From positions 372,001-436,000 of the forward strand of contig DIBU01000001.1 of NCBI GenBank assembly GCA_002416125.1: a DNA stretch of 64,000 nt, in the 5' to 3' direction. Source of the DNA: Halieaceae bacterium UBA5044. Lineage in GTDB: Bacteria; Pseudomonadota; Gammaproteobacteria; Pseudomonadales; Halieaceae. The translations under genes were made by a program, and so were the position numbers. Below, in pieces: positions 27,071-35,228 of this stretch (its first letter is position 1; every line of letters begins with the position of its first letter). Under the pieces are notes generated by a model that had not been told where the DNA came from, made no database searches, and saw only the letters and a program-made list of their open reading frames with translations.

Positions 27071-28885
27071 CCGAAACGGCGAGGCCGGCAGCTCACGCTC
27101 CGTTTTGACTTTCGCCGCGGCGCGCGCGGCGGTTTCCCGGAACTCGAACTGGCTGTAGGCACCGGTCGTCGCCACCAGACGCTGCAGGCGCACATCGCGC
27201 GTGCTGCCTTCCCGCAACAGTGTCAGTCCCTGGCCTTCGCGAAAGCCGCTGCGTGGCGTGATCAGGGTAGGCGGCTGCGCTACCAGTTTGATTTCCGGCA
27301 GCAACAGCACGCGGATGGGCTCGGAGAGCCCGGTCTCTGCGTGTATGCGGGCGCCCCAGGGTTCGGCCCCGGGGCTCAACAGTTCCACCCCGATCAGCGT
27401 GCTCTTGCCCTCGAGATGGCTTACCCAGCGAATGGTGGCCAGCACCCAGTTGGGGTGGTCCTCCTCGCGCACGCAGAGCAGGTCGCCGCTGCGAATGATC
27501 CCGGGCGGCGTCTCTTCCCAGGCCAGGCAATACCCCCCCGGACTGGCGTTGATGGACTTGATGGTGTATTCGCGGAAGCGCTCCTCGTCCTGCTGCGGGC
27601 CGCTGTCATCCTCCCGCAGCAGGGCCGCCCGCGTGCGGGCGTCAACGGCAATGTCACTACCCGCCGCAGGGTCGTCGGGCTGCGCCTGTTCCTCGCCGCT
27701 GAAAATGTCGTCGGGGGTGGCTTCCACCCAGGGGTCGCGACGCTTCTGCTCCACCAGGAAAGGGTTGCTGCTGACGCGTTCCCCCGGCGGTGGTTGGTAG
27801 CCCTTGCCGTGCAGAACCTCGGCAAAGTTCAGCTTGCCGGCGGAAAAGTAGTGCGCATTGCTGAGCCCCAGCGTTACATGCAGGGTCTGCTGCACCGGCG
27901 TGCGATGGAAGTTGCGCATGCTGACGGAGGAAAGCGCCTCGATCATGTGCAGCAGGGTGTGGTGGTGCAGCCGGGTGTCCTTGTCGAACACCACATCCCG
28001 GCGGCCGTTTTCCTCGGACTCCGCGGCGATGGCGCGCAGCTGCACCACCAGCGCACTGGTGTCTACCCGGCGCAGGCCCGGGGGATTGTCGGCAAACCGC
28101 GGGCTCTTGGCGTAGGTCGGCGGCTGGTCGGCGTCCAGGTCAACGGCAAACAGGGCGTCTTCATGTTCGCTGACCTCCGCCTCGCCGCCCCATTCCAGCA
28201 GGCAGCGGAACATGGCGATCAGGTCGCCCTGGCGAACCTGGTTGGGTTTGCAGCAGGATAGCAGCAGTGGGCGCAGCCAGGTGGCTTCGACGGTGGTGGT
28301 GCCGCTGTCTCCGTCGTCCACCCGCAGGCGTGTCAGGTGCTGCCGCTCGGCCAGGTGGTAGAGCTGGTGCAGGGTTTGCCACGCGCGGCTTTCGCCGGGC
28401 TGGTACAGCAGGAAATGCTGGAATATCTTCCCCGCGGTGAGGTTGATGGCCCGCTGCAGGGCCTCACACATCAGGCGCGCCGGATTGACCCCGGCCATGG
28501 TGTCGCGGTCGCGGAGGGCGTGCACGGCCACCAGGGTATAGGCGGTGCTGGACAGGCCCAGCAGCTGATCGGCTATCTCCGCCAGCTGGCGCGGCTCTTC
28601 CGGCATGACCAGTGGCTGGTTGATGACCTTGCGCGTGAGGCTGGCAACGGCGACGTTCATATTCGGCCGGATGGCTTCGAGAATGGCGTAGCGTTCGGCG
28701 GCGGGCAGGGCAACCCGGTTCAGCTCGCCGAGGAGGGAGGCCAGTGTCTGTGCGACTTCGCGGGCGCTGGTGACCGGCAGACCCGCGGCCCATTGCGCAG
28801 CATCCGCGCCGGTCAGCGGAAAATAGCTGAACGTGGTCAGGTCCTGGCGCGGTATACGCAGTTTTACGGGTGCCTTGTCACTCAT
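27050..28885 (-). CDS. Large PilZ-domain protein of unknown function
   Basis: 611 residues. The first 400 are mostly helical and match no domain I know by sight. Around residues 435-510 a PilZ-like barrel is visible: RFREYTI, then SINASPGGYCL, which fits the (D/N)xSxxG half of the c-di-GMP motif, and ending STLIGVELLSPG. The canonical RxxxR half is unclear, so c-di-GMP binding is possible but unproven. A second small beta-rich stretch closes the protein. No signal or membrane segment. It is divergent from efp and convergent with serB. In P. aeruginosa the c-di-GMP protein FimX is also next to serB, a loose parallel only. Confidence 0.65.
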   Translation of the reverse strand: MSDKAPVKLRIPRQDLTTFSYFPLTGADAAQWAAGLPVTSAREVAQTLASLLGELNRVALPAAERYAILEAIRPNMNVAVASLTRKVINQPLVMPEEPRQLAEIADQLLGLSSTAYTLVAVHALRDRDTMAGVNPARLMCEALQRAINLTAGKIFQHFLLYQPGESRAWQTLHQLYHLAERQHLTRLRVDDGDSGTTTVEATWLRPLLLSCCKPNQVRQGDLIAMFRCLLEWGGEAEVSEHEDALFAVDLDADQPPTYAKSPRFADNPPGLRRVDTSALVVQLRAIAAESEENGRRDVVFDKDTRLHHHTLLHMIEALSSVSMRNFHRTPVQQTLHVTLGLSNAHYFSAGKLNFAEVLHGKGYQPPPGERVSSNPFLVEQKRRDPWVEATPDDIFSGEEQAQPDDPAAGSDIAVDARTRAALLREDDSGPQQDEERFREYTIKSINASPGGYCLAWEETPPGIIRSGDLLCVREEDHPNWVLATIRWVSHLEGKSTLIGVELLSPGAEPWGARIHAETGLSEPIRVLLLPEIKLVAQPPTLITPRSGFREGQGLTLLREGSTRDVRLQRLVATTGAYSQFEFRETAARAAAKVKTERELPASPFRSIWSDI

Positions 28886-29036
28886 GCCCCTGGCCTCCCA
28901 TCACGCCCATCCTTGTTTGCTGGTAAACGTGACCAAGAGTAGCCCATACGAGGCGTTAATCGCCACTGCAATATCGCCGTAGGCGGCCGGGTACGGTATG
29001 ATTGCCGGCAAATTTTTCAGTAGTGTGATACCTGTC

Positions 29037-29606
29037 ATGGCGAATTTTTCTACCAACGAGTTCCGTCCCGGCCTCAAGGTCATGCTGGACGGCGACCCCT
29101 GCAGCATTCTCGAGAACGAGTTTGTGAAGCCGGGCAAAGGCCAGGCCTTCAACCGCGTGCGCATGCGCAACCTGAAGACCGGCCGCGTCTGGGAACGCAC
29201 CTTCAAATCCGGCGAAAGCCTGGAAGGCGCCGACGTCATGGACCGCACCATGGAATACCTCTACACCGATGGCGAGTTCTGGTATTTCATGGAGCCGGAC
29301 ACCTTCGAGCAGCACCAGGCCGATGCCAAGGCCGTGGGCGATTCCTACCTCTGGCTGAAGGAGCAGGACAGCTGCGAGGTCACGCTGTACAACGGTTCAC
29401 CGCTGTCGGTTGCGCCGGCCAATTTTGTCGAGCTGGAGATCGTGGAAACCGACCCCGGCCTCAAGGGCGATACCGCGCAGGGCGGCAGCAAACCGGCCAA
29501 GCTCAGCACCGGCGCTGTGGTCAAGGTGCCGCTGTTCGTCACCACCGGTGAAGTGGTTCGCGTTGATACCCGCACCGGCGAGTACCAGAACCGGGTCAGC
29601 AAGTAG
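29037..29606 (+). CDS. efp: Translation elongation factor P
   Basis: 189 residues from the ATG at 29037; the frame is open 13 codons earlier, but this start gives the conserved MANFSTNEFRPGLKVMLDG. EF-P relieves ribosome stalling at polyproline. The loop VKPGKGQAF carries Lys34, the residue that EpmA lysylates in E. coli. epmA lies 22 nt downstream on the same strand. Three beta-barrel domains are complete, ending RVDTRTGEYQNRVSK. EpmB, needed to turn alpha- into beta-lysine, is not in the window. Confidence 0.98.
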   Translation: MANFSTNEFRPGLKVMLDGDPCSILENEFVKPGKGQAFNRVRMRNLKTGRVWERTFKSGESLEGADVMDRTMEYLYTDGEFWYFMEPDTFEQHQADAKAVGDSYLWLKEQDSCEVTLYNGSPLSVAPANFVELEIVETDPGLKGDTAQGGSKPAKLSTGAVVKVPLFVTTGEVVRVDTRTGEYQNRVSK

Positions 29607-29628
29607 GTTCCCCCCGCAGCCGTAGCCC

Positions 29629-30588
29629 GTGAGTGACTGGCGTCCCGGGGCGACGCTGGCGCAGCTGCGGCAGCGCGCAGCGCTGTTGGCAACGATTCGC
29701 GACTTCTTTGCCGCCCGGGGCGTGCTTGAAGTCGAGACACCACTGCTGTGTTCCCGGGGTATTACCGACCCCGCAATTGAACCCCTGGTAGTGCGTGAGG
29801 GGCAGTCCCTGGCGGCGGCTCCGCGCTACCTGCAAACATCCCCCGAGTACGCCATGAAACGCTTGCTGGCCGCTGGCAGCGGGCCGATCTACCAGATCTG
29901 CAAGGCGTTTCGCGACGGCGAAGCCGGGCACCGCCACAACCCTGAGTTCACCCTGCTGGAGTGGTACCGCCCGGGCATGGATCATCACGGCCTCATGGCC
30001 GAGGTGGCGGCGCTGGTGTGCAGCTGCCTTGGCGCGCGGCCCTGGCAGGCATTCAGCTACCGCGAGGCGTTCCAGCGCAGCCTGCAGCTGGACCCGTTCA
30101 CCGCTGAAATTGCCGAGTTGCAGCGCGCTGCGCGGCAGCTGACCGACCCGGGCACCCTGACGGGTGGGCGCGATCTCTGGCTGGACCTGCTATTGACCCA
30201 CGGTGTGGAGCCCTGGCTGGCCGGGCAGGGCCTGTGCTTCCTCTACGACTATCCGGCCAGCCAGGCGGCCCTGTCGCGGCTGGCGCAGCGCGACGGACAC
30301 CGTGTTGGCGAGCGCTTCGAGTTGTACATCGATGGGGTGGAAGTGGCGAATGGCTACCATGAACTGGCTGATGCCGCCGAGCAGCGTGCCCGTTTCGAGG
30401 CAGACAACCGACAGCGTGAGGCCCGGGGGCAGTCGCCGCGGCCGCTGGACGAGGCTTTGCTTGCGGCTCTGGCGCACGGCCTGCCGGCCGCCAGTGGCGT
30501 TGCGCTGGGGCTGGATCGCTTGCTGATGCTGGCCAGCGGCGAGACGGATATCCGGCGCCTACTGGCCTTTTCCTGGGAACGTAGCTGA
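29629..30588 (+). CDS. epmA: EF-P lysine ligase EpmA (GenX/PoxA)
   Basis: 319 residues from a GTG start 22 nt after efp. It is a truncated class II lysyl-tRNA synthetase catalytic domain without the anticodon-binding part: motif 2 FRDGEAGHRHNPEFTLLEWYRPG and motif 3 GVALGLDRLLML. EpmA attaches beta-lysine to EF-P Lys34, so the efp-epmA pair is a substrate-enzyme unit. The 3' end overlaps the convergent thioesterase gene by 30 bp. Full length for the family. Confidence 0.96.
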   Translation: MSDWRPGATLAQLRQRAALLATIRDFFAARGVLEVETPLLCSRGITDPAIEPLVVREGQSLAAAPRYLQTSPEYAMKRLLAAGSGPIYQICKAFRDGEAGHRHNPEFTLLEWYRPGMDHHGLMAEVAALVCSCLGARPWQAFSYREAFQRSLQLDPFTAEIAELQRAARQLTDPGTLTGGRDLWLDLLLTHGVEPWLAGQGLCFLYDYPASQAALSRLAQRDGHRVGERFELYIDGVEVANGYHELADAAEQRARFEADNRQREARGQSPRPLDEALLAALAHGLPAASGVALGLDRLLMLASGETDIRRLLAFSWERS

Positions 30589-31032
30589 GGCCGGCGGGCA
30601 GACCGCCGGGCCGTAGCCAGCGATAAATTCGGGCGGCATGCGTCGCGGCCGCCCGGTGCTGATCTCGATACAGGCAAAACGCATCATGCCGCGCAGTAGC
30701 GTGACGCCGTCGGCCGGCCGTTGAATCTGGAAGCGGCGCTCCATGGTCAGCCGGCGGTCCCAGCCCACGATCCAGGTGCCGGCAATCAGCGCATCGCCTT
30801 CGCGCGATGCTTGCAGGTAGTCATATTCGCTGTGGGTAATGGCCATCGCCCGGTCCAGCCGGCGATAGCTGTCCAGGTCCAGCCCCAGGTGCACCGAATG
30901 GGCCCAGGCCACCTGCTCACACCATTTCACATACACCGTGTTGTTGGTGTGTTGCAGGCCATCGATATCGGCAGCGCCCACCTCGGTCTCGAGCGTGAAG
31001 GGCTGTGGATAGTCCCAGGTCAGTGCGGCCAT
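30559..31032 (-). CDS. Hotdog-fold acyl-CoA thioesterase (4HBT type)
   Basis: 157 residues from the ATG at 31032, only 1 nt after the nhaC stop; 38 further open codons overlap nhaC. It carries the hotdog signature GAADIDGLQHTNNTVYVKWCEQ with the Asp-x4-His-Asn active-site spacing of YbgC-like thioesterases, and continues YDYLQASREGDAL. It likely hydrolyses an acyl-CoA in the cytosol; the chain is unknown. Tight spacing suggests it is cotranslated with nhaC, though the functional link is not obvious. Its 3' end overlaps epmA. Confidence 0.88.
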   Translation of the reverse strand: MAALTWDYPQPFTLETEVGAADIDGLQHTNNTVYVKWCEQVAWAHSVHLGLDLDSYRRLDRAMAITHSEYDYLQASREGDALIAGTWIVGWDRRLTMERRFQIQRPADGVTLLRGMMRFACIEISTGRPRRMPPEFIAGYGPAVCPPASATFPGKGQ

Positions 31033-31033
31033 G

Positions 31034-32512
31034 CTACACGGCCTGGCCGGGGCTGAGCGCTGTGTCCGGCTCCAGCGGCTTCTGCGCGAAGTGGAAGAAC
31101 GCGTAGGCGATGGCCAGCAGCGGACATAGCAGGTTGAAAAAGGCAAACGGTGCGTAGCTCAGCGTGGCCACGCCCAGTGTCGCGGACATGTAGGCACCGC
31201 AGGTATTCCAGGGAATCAGCGCTGAGGTCAGCGTGGCGGAGTCTTCCAGTGTGCGCGACAGATTGAGCCGCGACAGCCCGCGACGGGCATATTCATCGCG
31301 GAACATGCGTCCGGGCAGGGCAACGGATATGAACTGGTCTGCCGCCAGCACGTTGGTGGCGATGCAGGTGCCGACCGTGGCGCCCACCAGGCCTGCCGCG
31401 CTGTGCACCCGCTGCAGTATCTTGCGCAGCAGGTGATCGAGGATGCCGGTGCGCTCCAGCACGCCGCCAAACGCCAGCGCACAGATAATCAGCCACACCG
31501 TATTGAGCATACTGCTCATGCCGCCCTTGCTCAGCAGATCGTCGAGAAAGCTGTTGCCGCTGTTGGCCACGTAACCGTCGAACAGGCTGATCCATACCCC
31601 TTTCAGCAGCAGCGCGGCCGGGTGGAGCTCTCCCGCGGCTCCCGCGAGTTCGCGCACCGCCTGTGGCTGGAACAGCACCGCGAAAACAGCGCCTGCAAGG
31701 GCGCTGACCACGATGGAGGGAAACGCCGGAAAGCGTTTGTAAATCAGTCCCAGCATCAGCACCAGCGGCAGCAGCAGGTGCCAGCCGATGTTGAATTCCT
31801 GCATCAGGCTCTTCTGCAGTGCGGCGATCTCCTCGGGGGTTGCGGCCTCGCCGCCGCCGATCAGCAGGAAGGCCAGCAGTGCCAGCGCAAAACCGGGCAC
31901 GGTGGTCCACAGCATGTGGCGAATGTGGTCGAACAGGTCTACCCCGGTGGCCGCCGCCGCGAGGTTGGTGGTGTCGGACATGGGGGACAGTTTGTCGCCA
32001 AAGTAGGCGCCGGACACGATGGCGCCCGCCGTGATGGCCGGTGACAGGCCGAAGCTGCCGGCGATACCCATGAGCCCGATACCCAGGGTGCCCGCAACGG
32101 TCCAGGAGCTGCCGATACTCACCGCCACGATGGCGCAGATGGCTGCGCTGGCGGCGTAGAACACCGATGGATTGAGTATCTCCACGCCATAGTAGATCAT
32201 GGCGGGCACGGTGCCCGACAGAATCCAGGTGCCGATCAGCATGCCTACCGACAGCAGGATCAGCGTTGGCCCCAAGCCCACGGAAATACCGTGGATAATG
32301 CCTTCCTGGGTCGCGTGCCAGGTGAGTCCGATACGCTTGCCGACCAGCGCCGCCACGCAGGCCGCGAGCAGCAGCGCGATCTGGTTGGCGCCGTAGGAGG
32401 AGTCCGCGCCGAACAGATAGACCGAGGCCGCCAACAGCAGGGTCAGGAAGACCACTGGCGCCAGCGCAAGGCCGGTAGTCAGCGGGCGATAGTCAGGGGG
32501 CTGGTCGCTCAA
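31034..32512 (-). CDS. nhaC: Na+/H+ antiporter NhaC family
   Basis: 492 residues with about 12 membrane helices. Family marks: GTWILSGTVPAMIYYG, SIGSSWTVAGTLGIGLMGI, ISGAYFGDKLSPMSDTTNLA (written here as SGAYFGDKLSPMSDTTN), TNVLAADQFISVALPGRMF and SALIPWNTCGAYMSATLGV. It exchanges sodium for protons across the inner membrane. This suits a salt-exposed organism. First gene of a two-gene unit with the thioesterase; divergent from an EamA exporter across 124 bp. Confidence 0.95.
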   Translation of the reverse strand: MSDQPPDYRPLTTGLALAPVVFLTLLLAASVYLFGADSSYGANQIALLLAACVAALVGKRIGLTWHATQEGIIHGISVGLGPTLILLSVGMLIGTWILSGTVPAMIYYGVEILNPSVFYAASAAICAIVAVSIGSSWTVAGTLGIGLMGIAGSFGLSPAITAGAIVSGAYFGDKLSPMSDTTNLAAAATGVDLFDHIRHMLWTTVPGFALALLAFLLIGGGEAATPEEIAALQKSLMQEFNIGWHLLLPLVLMLGLIYKRFPAFPSIVVSALAGAVFAVLFQPQAVRELAGAAGELHPAALLLKGVWISLFDGYVANSGNSFLDDLLSKGGMSSMLNTVWLIICALAFGGVLERTGILDHLLRKILQRVHSAAGLVGATVGTCIATNVLAADQFISVALPGRMFRDEYARRGLSRLNLSRTLEDSATLTSALIPWNTCGAYMSATLGVATLSYAPFAFFNLLCPLLAIAYAFFHFAQKPLEPDTALSPGQAV

Positions 32513-32636
32513 GGGGTCTCTCGTGTTGCTGCGGCAGGCACTGATCAGGCGTCATCAGGGCTGAAGAATGCCTTAAACTAGGGCCCGGGTACAGTGCGGA
32601 CAACGCGGGCAGGGGGATTACAGCGATGGCAATACG

Positions 32637-33536
32637 GTGCTGAGGAACGATCGCAAGGCGCTCTATCTGGGGCTGAGCGCGGTGCTGCTGTGGTCCACCG
32701 CGGCCACGGCCTTCAAGCTCGCCCTGCGTGAGCTGGATGTGTTCCAGCTGGTCGCCTGGTCGGTGTCCGCCTCCGCGCTGGCGCTGTTGGCGATCGTCTG
32801 CTGGCAGGGTCGGCAGCGGCAACTGTGGCGCTCGCTGCGCGAGCGACCCGGCTATTTTCTGGTGTTGGCGGCGATCAACCCGCTGCTCTACTACCTGGTG
32901 CTGCTGCATGCCTACGCGCTGTTGCCGGCGCAGCAGGCACAGACCATCAATTACACCTGGGCCATCACACTGGCCCTGCTGGCGGTGCCGCTGCTCGGGC
33001 AGCGGCTGGGACGCCGGGATCTGCTCGCGGTGGCTCTCGGCTATAGCGGCGTGGTGATTATCGCCACCCAGGGCCAGCCCTTTTCCCTGCAGTTCAGCAG
33101 CCTGCCCGGGGTGGGGCTGGCGCTGGGCAGTACTCTGGTCTGGGCGCTGTACTGGATTCTCAATACCCGCAACGAGGGCGACCCGCTGGTCAGCCTGTGC
33201 CTGAATTTCCTGCTGGCTACGCCGGCCGCATGGCTGGTCTGCGGTCTGTTTTCAACCCTCTCGACGGGCGGTACCACCGGGCTGCTGGCCGCCCTGTATG
33301 TGGGCCTGTTCGAGATGGGAATTACCTTTGCGCTCTGGTCCAGCGCCCTGCGCCTGACCAGTTCCGTGGCGCGGATCGGCAACCTGATCTTCCTGTCGCC
33401 GCTGTTTTCGCTGGTCTTTATCGCGACGGTGCTCGAGGAGACCATCCACCCGGCGACGCTGGTCGGGCTGGCCCTGATCATCCCCGGCGTGCTGCTGCAG
33501 CAGGCGGGCGGCAACACCGCGCCCCGCGAGGCGTAG
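32637..33536 (+). CDS. EamA/DMT superfamily transporter
   Basis: 299 residues from a GTG start. Ten membrane helices in two EamA repeats: LYLGLSAVLLWSTAATAFKL begins the first, and LGSTLVWALYWILNTRN begins the second. Members export metabolites or amino acids; the substrate is not predictable from the sequence. It lies 6 nt upstream of the FAN1-type nuclease gene, so the three genes to 37521 may be one transcript, although a functional connection is not evident. Confidence 0.92.
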   Translation: MLRNDRKALYLGLSAVLLWSTAATAFKLALRELDVFQLVAWSVSASALALLAIVCWQGRQRQLWRSLRERPGYFLVLAAINPLLYYLVLLHAYALLPAQQAQTINYTWAITLALLAVPLLGQRLGRRDLLAVALGYSGVVIIATQGQPFSLQFSSLPGVGLALGSTLVWALYWILNTRNEGDPLVSLCLNFLLATPAAWLVCGLFSTLSTGGTTGLLAALYVGLFEMGITFALWSSALRLTSSVARIGNLIFLSPLFSLVFIATVLEETIHPATLVGLALIIPGVLLQQAGGNTAPREA

Positions 33537-33542
33537 GCCACA

Positions 33543-35228
33543 GTGGCCACGCCCGAGCCCCCGGTATTGGCGCCCCGCTATTACCGCGACAACTTCCAGC
33601 ACCTGTGCGATACGGTAGAAGCGCTCTACGGCGATCTGTTGCAGCCCGAAGAGCAGGCCTGGCTGGCACAGTGGCGAGCGGCTTCGGAACCGGCGCAGTG
33701 CCTGTATGTGCGGCTGGTTTCTCGCGTAGGGCCGTGGTTCCGTATGAACAGGCTGGATTATCCGGAAATCGGGGCGGTTGAGGCGCCGCTGGCGGAACTG
33801 CACGCACTCGACCTGCTGCTGTTGCCGCAGGAAGCCAGCGAGGAGTCGCTGCAGGTGCAGGACCTGGACCGCCTGTTCACACTGCCCGAGTGGCGCCGCA
33901 CCTTCCGGGATCGCTTGCCCGCAGCGGCACAGCGCAGCAAGGCGCAATGGGTGGCGGCGGTGGAGGCGCTGGCCGAGCCGGTGGCCGATGTGCTGCAGGC
34001 GCTGTGTGCAGCGACCGGCGAGCGCCTGGTTGCCCCGCTGGGTGTGGATACGGTCGGCCTGTTTCAGTTGCTGTTCTTCGGCAACCGGCGACAAACGCTT
34101 ACCGACTTCGTGCTCAGCGACCTGGGCATCAACCGCTATTATCCCTACGCACTGACCCGTGCGCAGCGACGTTTTCCCTGCCGCGAGTCGGTGGACGAGT
34201 ACCGGCAACTGGGCGAACTGGCAGACAGGCACTGGCTGCTGGAGCAGGCCGGCGCGGCGGAGGACTTCACCGCACTGGCTGAGGCATTGCTCGACACCCC
34301 ACCGCGCCACGCCACCAGCGAGCGACGCTACTGGCTGCTGTGCAATCGGCTGGGGCGCAATCTGGAGCGCAGCGGCGACTGGACGCTGGCTGGGCGTCTC
34401 TACCAGCGCAGCCAGTTGCACCCGGCGCGGGAACGCCACGTCCGTGTGCTGGAGCAGCGCGGATGCTGGCAGGAGGCGCAGGACGCGTGTACGGAGCTGT
34501 TGCAAAGCCCCTGGTGTGAAGAGGAACGCGATGCGGCCCGGCGCATTCTGCCACGGCTGCAGCGCCAACTGGGTGTGCCCCCGACTCCGCGCAGGCGTCA
34601 GGCGGTGCCGATGCTGGACCTGGCGTTGCCGCAGACAGAGACGCGGGTAGAGATCGCGGTGGCCGAGCACCTCGCCGATGGCGAGTGGGACTCGGTGCAC
34701 TATGTGGAGAACAGCCTGTTCAACAGCCTGTTCGGGCTTGCCTTCTGGGAGCAGATTTTTGCACCGGTGCCCGGCGCTTTCCACAACCCCTTTCAGGCCG
34801 TGCCCGCAGACATGTACCAGGCCGGATTTCGCACCCGCAGGGAGGCAGCACTGACGCGCCGCCTGCGCGAGCTGGCCACGGGTGATCTCGCTGCCGAGTT
34901 GCAGGCTGCGCTGCAGCGCTACGCGGGTTATCAGTGTCGCTGGGTCAGCTGGCCGTTGCTGCACGCCGATTTTCTGGCCCGGGTCACAGCCTGCATACCG
35001 CGGGAGCACCTGCTTGCGGTTTGGGAGCGTATCCTGTTCGACCCGGGTGAAAACCGGCGCGGCTTCCCCGACCTCATCGCCCTCGGCGACGGCCCGGGCG
35101 CCTATTGCCTGGTGGAGGTGAAAGGTCCGGGCGACCAGTTGCAGCACAGCCAACGGCGCTGGCTGCAGTTCTTCGGGGATCAGGGTATACCGGCGAAGGT
35201 GGCGCGGGTGGTGTGGACTGATGGCTGA
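33543..35228 (+). CDS. FAN1-type VRR-NUC nuclease
   Basis: 561 residues from a GTG start. The N-terminal part (YYRDNFQHLCDTVEALYGDLL, QCLYVRLVSRVGPWFRMNRL) matches bacterial FAN1 homologues, a helical TPR-like middle follows, and the VRR-NUC nuclease is at the end. Its PD-(D/E)xK residues are Pro509-Asp510, Glu525 and Lys527 (FPDLIAL then LVEVKGPGDQLQHSQ). FAN1 enzymes cut DNA in steps beside interstrand crosslinks and flaps. Its last 8 bp overlap the next gene, a nuclease-helicase, so they are probably translationally coupled and work together in repair. Confidence 0.93.
   Translation: MATPEPPVLAPRYYRDNFQHLCDTVEALYGDLLQPEEQAWLAQWRAASEPAQCLYVRLVSRVGPWFRMNRLDYPEIGAVEAPLAELHALDLLLLPQEASEESLQVQDLDRLFTLPEWRRTFRDRLPAAAQRSKAQWVAAVEALAEPVADVLQALCAATGERLVAPLGVDTVGLFQLLFFGNRRQTLTDFVLSDLGINRYYPYALTRAQRRFPCRESVDEYRQLGELADRHWLLEQAGAAEDFTALAEALLDTPPRHATSERRYWLLCNRLGRNLERSGDWTLAGRLYQRSQLHPARERHVRVLEQRGCWQEAQDACTELLQSPWCEEERDAARRILPRLQRQLGVPPTPRRRQAVPMLDLALPQTETRVEIAVAEHLADGEWDSVHYVENSLFNSLFGLAFWEQIFAPVPGAFHNPFQAVPADMYQAGFRTRREAALTRRLRELATGDLAAELQAALQRYAGYQCRWVSWPLLHADFLARVTACIPREHLLAVWERILFDPGENRRGFPDLIALGDGPGAYCLVEVKGPGDQLQHSQRRWLQFFGDQGIPAKVARVVWTDG

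Noticed and set aside
28998..29036. 13-codon N-terminal extension of EF-P
   Set aside because: EF-P starts MANFSTNEFRPG in the family and this places Lys34 correctly; the extension is not conserved.
33252..35153. 633-codon minus-strand open frame opposite the FAN1 gene
   Set aside because: Same reason: composition of an antisense shadow, and it runs across two real plus-strand genes.
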